Origin: Conexibacter sp.
GTDB lineage: Bacteria; Actinomycetota; Thermoleophilia; Solirubrobacterales; Solirubrobacteraceae
DNA length: 9,788 bases
Assembly: GCA_025964295.1 (NCBI GenBank)
Contig: JAOPZD010000311.1
Location: 1 to 9,788, forward strand
Reading direction: 5' to 3'
Of the stretch, positions 5,833-9,788 are shown in pieces. Within the stretch, counting starts at the first letter, position 1. The number at the start of each line of letters is the position of its first letter. The notes beneath the pieces are model-generated. The model did not search any database, had not been told where the DNA came from, and saw nothing but the letters and a program-made list of their open reading frames with translations. The translations under genes and the position numbers were made by a program.

Positions 5833-6639
5833 TCAGCGCACGATCGACACCGCGGCCTCCGGGGACACGACCCGGAAGGTGAAGGACTCCTCGAGGTAGA
5901 GGGTGACCGTGTCGGCGTCGTGGGACTCGTAGCCCACGGCGATGTCCTGGCCGGAGTCGAAGAGGAAGTCGCCGCCGCGGAGGGAGAGGACGACGCCGCC
6001 GTCGACGCCCGGAGCCCAGACGATCGGGCCACCGAGGATCTTGCGGAGGTGGTCGAAGAGGAGGTGGCCGCCGTTCTCGGCGGTCTCGATGACGCGGGTG
6101 TACTCCTCGCGGCCGAGAGCCAGGCCGTAGGGGCCCGACACCCCGTGGCGCAGGAGGGTCTCCACCGCCCTGGCCACGTGCGAGGGCCAGCGGTCGATGG
6201 CGTCGCCGCAGGGGATCGGGTCGTGGGGCGACACGCGCGCCACGCCGTCGATCCCGGCCTCCGACCAGCCGTGGAAGACCGCCGTGTTCTCGGCCACGAC
6301 CAGCCGCTGGGCGGCGGCGTCGAGGTCGTCGAAGTCGACGTCCTGCGCTCCGCGGTCGCCGGCGGCCAGCTCGGCGCGCGCGACGGTGAACCGCGCCCGC
6401 AGCTCGGCGAGCGGCAGCACCCTGCGCAACCGGCCCTCGACGTGCTCGAGCGGGCTGATCTCGTCGTCGGCGATCCGGCCGAGGTTGACGCTGGAGCGCT
6501 CCCAGCCCTCGGGGCCGGCGAAGTCGACCAGGCGCCGCGCGGCGAGGCCGGGCGTCAGGCGGTCGCGCGCCTCGTCGTCGATGAGCTTCCACGCGGTGTC
6601 GCTGATCGGCGCGTGGCGGCGCAGCAGATGGCCGCTCAT
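5833..6639 (-). CDS. Encapsulin shell protein, family 1 (HK97 fold)
   Basis: Family 1 encapsulins are HK97-fold proteins that self-assemble into icosahedral shells and take up cargo carrying a short C-terminal peptide. The 268-residue length fits the classical Thermotoga-type protein (about 265). Landmarks I recognise by recall are the N-terminal LLRRHAPISDTAWKLIDDEA, LVDFAGPEGWE (38-47), RVLPLAELRARFTV (73-86), GVSGPYGLALG (166-176), LRGGDFLFDSGQDIAVGYE (220-238) and the terminal ESFTFRVVSPEA (251-262). The start ATG at 6639 overlaps the EncFtn stop in an ATGA, with GGGGAG 8 nt upstream inside the EncFtn gene, so translation is coupled. Cargo is the neighbouring EncFtn. A hairpin terminator follows. 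The sequence gives no sign of phage head or maturation genes nearby, which supports a cellular nanocompartment rather than a prophage capsid. Confidence 0.95.
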   Translation of the reverse strand: MSGHLLRRHAPISDTAWKLIDDEARDRLTPGLAARRLVDFAGPEGWERSSVNLGRIADDEISPLEHVEGRLRRVLPLAELRARFTVARAELAAGDRGAQDVDFDDLDAAAQRLVVAENTAVFHGWSEAGIDGVARVSPHDPIPCGDAIDRWPSHVARAVETLLRHGVSGPYGLALGREEYTRVIETAENGGHLLFDHLRKILGGPIVWAPGVDGGVVLSLRGGDFLFDSGQDIAVGYESHDADTVTLYLEESFTFRVVSPEAAVSIVR

Positions 6640-7040
6640 CGCGTCGCTCCCCGCAGCGAGCCGATGCCGAGCGAGCCGTCGGGCCCGCCGGAGGCCGGCG
6701 AGCCGCCGCCGTCCTCGCCGTCCTCGTCGCCCGCCGCGGCCTCCGCCGTCTCGCCGTGCTCGACGATGTCGCCCGGCTGGAACAGCACGCCCTCGGCGAT
6801 CTCGCGCCACTTCGGCTTGCGCCGCAGCAGGAACTCCAGATCCATCGCGAAGTGCTTGTACTCCTCGCCGACGGCGTCGCTCATGACCGCGTGCGCCTCC
6901 GGGTCCTTCTCGATCGCCAGCCGCTGCTCGTACCAGCCGATCGCCTCGGCCTCCTCGGTCAGCGACGCGCAGAGCCGCGCGAACGTGCGGGTCTCCTCCG
7001 GCAGCTCGTCCGGAGGCTCGTGGTACTGGTCGAAGCCCAT
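6636..7040 (-). CDS. Encapsulated ferritin-like protein (EncFtn) with cargo-loading peptide
   Basis: EncFtn is a two-helix ferritin relative that forms an annular oligomer, oxidises ferrous iron at subunit interfaces, and works inside an encapsulin shell where the mineral is stored. The 134-residue protein has the family core: EEAEAIGWYEQR (Glu32), DPEAHAVMSDAVGEEYKHFAM with Glu60 and His63 as the ExxH pair, and KPKWREIAEGVLF. These align with the Glu32/Glu62/His65 ferroxidase residues I recall for the Rhodospirillum rubrum protein. An acidic Gly/Ser/Pro-rich linker (about 95-120) leads to DGSLGIGSLRG (121-131), the classic encapsulin-targeting peptide, followed by only three residues. It overlaps the shell gene by 4 nt and starts 9 nt after a Pro-rich small gene. 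Only a weak ribosome site (GTAGG) precedes the ATG, so coupling to upstream translation is likely. Confidence 0.95.
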   Translation of the reverse strand: MGFDQYHEPPDELPEETRTFARLCASLTEEAEAIGWYEQRLAIEKDPEAHAVMSDAVGEEYKHFAMDLEFLLRRKPKWREIAEGVLFQPGDIVEHGETAEAAAGDEDGEDGGGSPASGGPDGSLGIGSLRGATR

Positions 7041-7049
7041 GCGCCCAAC

Positions 7050-7262
7050 CTACTCCGCCGGCGAGGGCGGTTCGATCGGCTCTTGTGGCGGATCGATCGG
7101 GTCCTCGCGCGGGGCGTCGGGCTCGGGGACGTCGGGGCCGACCGGGTCGCCGGGCGTGCCGGGCTCCTCGATCGGGACCGGGTCCGCCGGGGCCGGCGCG
7201 GGCTCGGGGACGATCGGCGTCGCGGGCTCGACGGGCTGCGGGACTTCCAGAACGGGGGTCAT
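7050..7262 (-). CDS. Small proline- and acid-rich protein in the encapsulin operon
   Basis: This 70-residue open frame starts 10 nt after the HAD stop and ends 9 nt before EncFtn, so it fits the operon exactly. By my count 25 residues are Pro and 16 are Asp/Glu, with one Arg and no Lys. There are repeated PEP, PAPAP, DPV and EPP patterns and no hydrophobic segment or signal peptide. Such a protein should be disordered and strongly acidic. I do not recognise a family. GGGTAGG lies about 8 nt before the ATG. Against it, high-GC DNA readily gives chance Pro-rich frames. For it are the spacing, the ribosome site and the lack of any other gene in this 232-nt gap. It might coat or tether the nanocompartment, but that is speculation. 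Confidence 0.6.
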   Translation of the reverse strand: MTPVLEVPQPVEPATPIVPEPAPAPADPVPIEEPGTPGDPVGPDVPEPDAPREDPIDPPQEPIEPPSPAE

Positions 7263-7272
7263 GGGCCCATGC

Positions 7273-7938
7273 CTACCCGAGCGGCGTCTCGTCCAGCGCG
7301 AGGCGCAGCGCGTCGATCGATCCGAACACCGCCGACGCCCCCGCGTCGAGCAGCTCCTCCTCGGAGAACCCGCCGGTCAGCACCGCGATCGACGGGATGC
7401 CAGCGGCCTTGGCGGCCTCGCAGTCCCAGGTCGAGTCGCCGATCATGATCCCCGGCGCGCCGTCGAGCTTCTCCAGCGCCGCCAGGATCAGGTCCGGCGC
7501 CGGCTTGGTCTGCTCGACGTCGGCCGACGTCGTCCAGCTGTCGGCCAGCGAGCGCGCGTCGAGGAGGTCGAGGTAGTGGTCGACCTCGTCGGCCTTGGCG
7601 CTGGAGGCCAGGACGACCTTGCGGCCGCGGTCGCGCAGGTCCTCCATCAGCGCCCGAGCGCCGCGCAGCGGCTCGACCTCCTCGATGAACGTGAGGTACA
7701 GCGCCTTCTCGGCGGCGCGGATGTCCTCGCCCTCGCGCTCCTCGACCTCCTCGCTGAGCAGCGCGCTGATGAGCTTGTCGCCGCCCATGCCGATGTGGCG
7801 GTGGATGCGCCAGATCGGGACCACGTGGCCGTACTGGCGAAACGCCCGGAACCACGCGATCGCGTGGTGGTAGTTCGTGTCGACCAGCGTTCCGTCGATG
7901 TCGAGGATCGCGGCGGGCGGCTGCTTCTTGGCGGTCAC
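7273..7938 (-). CDS. HAD-superfamily hydrolase, phosphatase-like
   Basis: This haloacid dehalogenase superfamily enzyme is probably a small-molecule phosphatase or phosphomutase of the Gph/beta-PGM type, using an Asp-phosphate intermediate and Mg2+. All four motifs are present in the 221-residue form: motif I ILDIDGTLVDT (Asp13, Asp15), motif II LASSAKAD (Ser112), motif III TKPAPD (Lys145) and motif IV IGDSTWDCEAAKAAG (Asp168, Asp172). Residues about 22-90 form a helical C1 cap. The substrate cannot be read from sequence. The start is taken as GTG at 7938, which overlaps the DUF6328 stop as GTGA; a GTG one codon upstream is equally possible. The frame also opens further upstream (to 8013), but that part overlaps the previous gene and looks non-native. 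It is cotranscribed with the encapsulin genes. Confidence 0.9.
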   Translation of the reverse strand: MTAKKQPPAAILDIDGTLVDTNYHHAIAWFRAFRQYGHVVPIWRIHRHIGMGGDKLISALLSEEVEEREGEDIRAAEKALYLTFIEEVEPLRGARALMEDLRDRGRKVVLASSAKADEVDHYLDLLDARSLADSWTTSADVEQTKPAPDLILAALEKLDGAPGIMIGDSTWDCEAAKAAGIPSIAVLTGGFSEEELLDAGASAVFGSIDALRLALDETPLG

Positions 7939-8432
7939 CACTCCGTCTTGCCCGCAGCGCGCCGCCGCAATGCGAGACCGAACCACAGCCAGCCGAACAG
8001 CGCCGCCGAGCACACCAGCGTGATCGCGACCGTGAGGCTGTGGAAGAGGATGTCGGTGAGCAGCAGCAGCGCGCCGTTCATCGCCAGCGCGAGCGCGCCC
8101 ATGCCGACGATCGTCTGCCGCGTCCCGAGCTCGACGAGGTAGGGCTTCTGGCCGGCGCGGAAGGTCAGCCGGTGAAAGGCCGAGGGCGCCATCAGGAACG
8201 CGGCCGCGACGGCCGTGAGCAGCAGCGTGACGAAGTAGACGTCGCGCTGGAAGGCGTCGATCTTCTGGAAGCCCTGCTGGAACGGCACGGTCAGCAGGAA
8301 GCCGAACAGGACCTGCACCCCGGGCATGATCACCCGCAGCTCGTTGAGCAGCTCGATCAGCTCGCGGTCGAGCCGCTCGGCCTGGTCCTCGTCGGACCGG
8401 GCCTCGTGCTTGGACTCCTCGGGCGCCATCAT
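7935..8432 (-). CDS. DUF6328 four-helix membrane protein
   Basis: This 165-residue integral membrane protein has a charged N-terminus (about 1-35, with QAERLDRELIELLNELRV). Four hydrophobic segments follow at about 36-52, 65-87, 107-128 and 132-154, then a basic C-terminus (LRRRAAGK). The segments VIMPGVQVLFGFLLTVPFQQ, FQRDVYFVTLLLTA and FLMAPSAFHRLTFR match the DUF6328 family as I recall it. That family is widespread in actinobacteria; some members carry an unsupported 'sodium:proton antiporter' label. Its function is unknown. Start MM at 8432/8429 with no strong ribosome site. It lies 33 nt after the sigma factor stop and overlaps the HAD gene by 4 nt, so it belongs to the sigma-encapsulin operon. 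Confidence 0.82.
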   Translation of the reverse strand: MMAPEESKHEARSDEDQAERLDRELIELLNELRVIMPGVQVLFGFLLTVPFQQGFQKIDAFQRDVYFVTLLLTAVAAAFLMAPSAFHRLTFRAGQKPYLVELGTRQTIVGMGALALAMNGALLLLTDILFHSLTVAITLVCSAALFGWLWFGLALRRRAAGKTEW

Positions 8433-8465
8433 CGACGCCCGAGGGATGTCCGGAAGGCGGCGCGA

Positions 8466-9227
8466 CTATGCGGCGGCGGGGACCGTGATGCGGTCGCGCA
8501 GCTGCTGCACGGTGCGGCGGATCAGCCGCGAGACGTGCATCTGGGAGATCCCGATGTGCTCGGCGATCTCGCGCTGGGTGAGGCCCTCGTAGTAGCGCAG
8601 GCGCACGATCTCGCGCTCGCGCGGGGCCAGCTCATGGAGCCCGTCGGCGAGCATCGCGCGCGCCTCGGCGCGCTCGTAGCCGTGGTCGTCGTCGCCGATC
8701 GCCTCCAGCGGGCCGGTGCCGTCCAGGAACGGCTGGTCGAGCGACAGCGTGCGGTAGGCCTCGGCGGCGGCGAGCGCCTCGGAGACGCGGTCCTCGTCGG
8801 CGCCGGTCGCCCGGGCCAGCTCGGCGACCGTGGGCGAGCGGCTGAGGTCGTGCACGAGCCGCTCGCGCACGACGCCGATCCTGCCGCTGAGCTCCTGGAT
8901 CTCGCGCGGGACGCGCATCATCCAGCCGCGGTCGCGGAAGTGGCGCTTGAGCTCGCCGGCGATCGTCGGGACCGCGTAGGTCGCGAACCGCACGTCGCGG
9001 CTGAGGTCGAAGCGGTCGATCGCCTTGATCAGGCCGACGCACGCGACCTGCTCGAGGTCGTCGAGCGGCTCGCCCTTGTTGGCGTAGCGGCGCGCGAGGC
9101 TGCGGGCCAGCGGGAGCATCCGCGCGGCCACCTCGTCGCGTGCCGCCCGGTCGTCCTGGGTCTGCCAGCGGTGCAGCAGCGCGCGCACGTCGTCGCCGCC
9201 CGCGCTCGAAGCGGTCGTCGGACTCAT
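8466..9227 (-). CDS. SigF/SigB-family RNA polymerase sigma factor
   Basis: This 253-residue group 3 sigma-70 factor directs RNA polymerase to alternative, typically general-stress, promoters. Region 2 spans about 37-106, with DLEQVACVGLIKAIDRFD (57-74) and FATYAVPTIAGELKRHFRD (81-99) for core binding and -10 recognition. Region 3 follows MRVPREIQELSGRI (104-117). Region 4 ends with the helix-turn-helix LTQREIAEHIGISQMHVSRL (216-235) for -35 recognition. The order and the PREIQEL and ISQMHVSR blocks fit the SigB/SigF/SigG branch. The start at 9227 is chosen because GGGAGGGGA lies 3-11 nt upstream; an in-frame extension to 9347 has no such site and crosses a palindromic operator. No RsbV/RsbW anti-sigma partner appears next to it, which is unusual for this branch. 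It is divergent from a MerR-PAS gene. Confidence 0.94.
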   Translation of the reverse strand: MSPTTASSAGGDDVRALLHRWQTQDDRAARDEVAARMLPLARSLARRYANKGEPLDDLEQVACVGLIKAIDRFDLSRDVRFATYAVPTIAGELKRHFRDRGWMMRVPREIQELSGRIGVVRERLVHDLSRSPTVAELARATGADEDRVSEALAAAEAYRTLSLDQPFLDGTGPLEAIGDDDHGYERAEARAMLADGLHELAPREREIVRLRYYEGLTQREIAEHIGISQMHVSRLIRRTVQQLRDRITVPAAA

Positions 9228-9230
9228 GGT

Positions 9231-9239
9231 TCCCCTCCC
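9231..9239 (-). promoter_or_regulatory. Shine-Dalgarno site deciding the sigma factor start
   Basis: The minus strand reads GGGAGGGGA close before the ATG at 9227. This strong site argues against the 40-residue N-terminal extension that the open frame would allow. Confidence 0.7.
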
Positions 9240-9256
9240 GGTGATGTCCCTGCCTG

Positions 9257-9278
9257 CCATCCCCAGAACTGGGGATGG
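9257..9278. promoter_or_regulatory. Perfect 10-bp dyad operator candidate in the divergent spacer
   Basis: CCATCCCCAG (9257-9266) and CTGGGGATGG (9269-9278) are exact reverse complements with only AA between them. The half-site TGGGGATGG recurs at 9294-9302, 24 bp after its first copy (9270-9278). The compact dyad is typical of a dimeric regulator such as MerR. It lies 29 nt upstream of the sigma ATG and 79 nt upstream of the MerR-PAS ATG, so one bound protein could control both. TATCCT at 9282-9287 (plus strand) is a possible -10 box, but no good -35 accompanies it. Confidence 0.65.
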
Positions 9279-9310
9279 GCGTATCCTCACTTTTGGGGAT
9301 GGCCGCGCAA

Positions 9311-9383
9311 GGTGGACACGACTGGGCAGAGGTCGCTTCGGCAACAATTGTCACCATGTCCGGGGTGGACAAGGCTGGGCAGA
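9311..9383 (+). repeat. Pair of 20-bp direct repeats spanning the MerR-PAS start
   Basis: GGTGGACACGACTGGGCAGA (9311-9330) recurs as GGTGGACAAGGCTGGGCAGA (9364-9383), matching at 18 of 20 positions. The offset is 53 bp, close to five helical turns. One copy lies in the leader and the other inside the first codons of the MerR-PAS gene. The pair could be protein-binding sites, or a local duplication that donated the start of the gene. Confidence 0.6.
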
Positions 9384-9788
9384 CGGTCAGCGCCACGCGG
9401 TTCTCGGAGCTGACCGGCGTCTCGCGCGAGCGGCTGCGAACCTGGGAACGGCGCCACGGGTTCCCAGACCCGGTCCGCGTCGGGTCCGGACCCCGGCGCT
9501 ATGCGGCCGCTGACGCTCCCCGTGTCGTCGCCGTGCGGTTCGCCGCGCAGGCGGGGACGCCGCTGGAGACCGCGATCGCCGCCGCGCGCGCCGCCGTCCC
9601 GCCGGACGCGCCGCACGACAGGGCGTTCCGCGCCGCGGTCGAGCTCGCGCCGGTCCCCGTCGCGCTGGTCAGCGGCCCGGAGCCGCTGCGGATGGCCTGG
9701 GCCAACGCGGCGCTGCGGGCGATCGAGGGCTCCCCCGCACCCGGCGAGCTGCTGTCGGTGGTCGCCGCGCACCGGACCGGCGCGACGA
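9358..9788 (+). CDS. MerR-type HTH regulator with PAS-like domain (partial, cut by window end)
   Basis: From the ATG at 9358 the frame is open to the window end (143 codons), so the C-terminus is missing. Residues about 10-60 form a MerR-like winged helix-turn-helix: TRFSELTGVSRERLRTWERR followed by GFPDPVRVGSGPRRYAAAD, including the family's WERRhG and RRY marks. After an Ala-rich linker (about 62-90), the segment VELAPVPVALVSGPEPLRMAWANAALRAIEG resembles the start of a PAS sensor domain, as I judge by the 'WANAAL' pattern. A C-terminal output domain (for example GAF, PP2C phosphatase or further sensor) may follow outside the window. The start lacks a strong ribosome site; ACAATTGT at 9344-9351 is just upstream. 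Being divergent from the sigma gene, it is a good candidate for a regulator of that operon and of itself. Confidence 0.75.

Noticed and set aside
5198..6592. 464-codon minus-strand frame across encapsulin and the intergenic region
   Set aside because: Out of frame with the encapsulin shell and Arg/Pro-rich; no family features and no ribosome site.
5833..6639. Encapsulin as a prophage major capsid protein (same HK97 fold)
   Set aside because: No terminase, portal, protease or tail genes nearby, and EncFtn with a cargo peptide is directly coupled to it.
7939..8013. Upstream extension of the HAD protein to the ATG at 8013
   Set aside because: It overlaps the DUF6328 gene by almost 80 nt and adds residues unlike HAD N-termini; the GTGA overlap at 7938 is the normal coupled start.
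9228..9347. N-terminal extension of the sigma factor to 9347
   Set aside because: It crosses the palindromic operator and the strong ribosome site for 9227, and the added residues are not sigma-like.

Overview
The window reads as chromosomal DNA from a very GC-rich bacterium. G/C dominates nearly every third codon position, and Shine-Dalgarno sites are of the AAGGAGG/GGGAGGGG kind. A group 3 (SigF/SigB-type) sigma factor, a DUF6328 membrane protein, Ku with a lysine-rich tail and an encapsulin together suggest an actinobacterium. A Thermoleophilia/Solirubrobacterales-like lineage is my best guess, but it is an inference and rests on no marker gene.

Left part (66-4633, all minus strand). Reading in transcription order (right to left): a PfpI/DJ-1 family protein, then Ku (non-homologous end joining), a poxvirus-type DNA topoisomerase IB, and an MFS transporter. 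Perfect 9-bp hairpins sit just upstream of Ku and between Ku and the topoisomerase. The MFS frame stops at TAG (66-68) but remains open and coding-like to the window edge.

Centre (4634-5832). A 55-bp divergent spacer separates the PfpI gene from a plus-strand diiron ferritin-like gene. About 630 bp without a recognisable gene follows. It holds two ~118-bp copies of the same sequence in inverted orientation, an 18-bp perfect tandem duplication and a strong 11-bp hairpin.

Right part (5833-9227, minus strand). Six tightly packed genes run in the order SigF/SigB-type sigma factor, DUF6328 membrane protein, HAD phosphatase-like hydrolase, a 70-residue Pro/Asp/Glu-rich small protein, an encapsulated ferritin (EncFtn) with a C-terminal cargo-loading peptide, and the encapsulin shell. 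The gaps downstream of the sigma gene are 33, -4, 10, 9 and -4 nt, and the hairpin at 5794-5821 follows the shell stop. This looks like one operon in which a stress sigma factor heads an iron-storage nanocompartment, and it is the most interesting arrangement in the window.

Right edge (9228-9788). A 130-bp divergent spacer carries a perfect 10-bp dyad plus an extra half-site. It leads into a plus-strand gene cut by the window end that encodes a MerR-type helix-turn-helix followed by a PAS-like segment, a candidate regulator of the sigma/encapsulin operon.

Taken together, the genes cover iron sequestration (two ferritin types, one in a shell), DNA break repair and topology (Ku, TopIB), a DJ-1/PfpI stress protein and a stress sigma factor. 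This fits an oxidative or desiccation stress neighbourhood; that theme is inferred from the families present.
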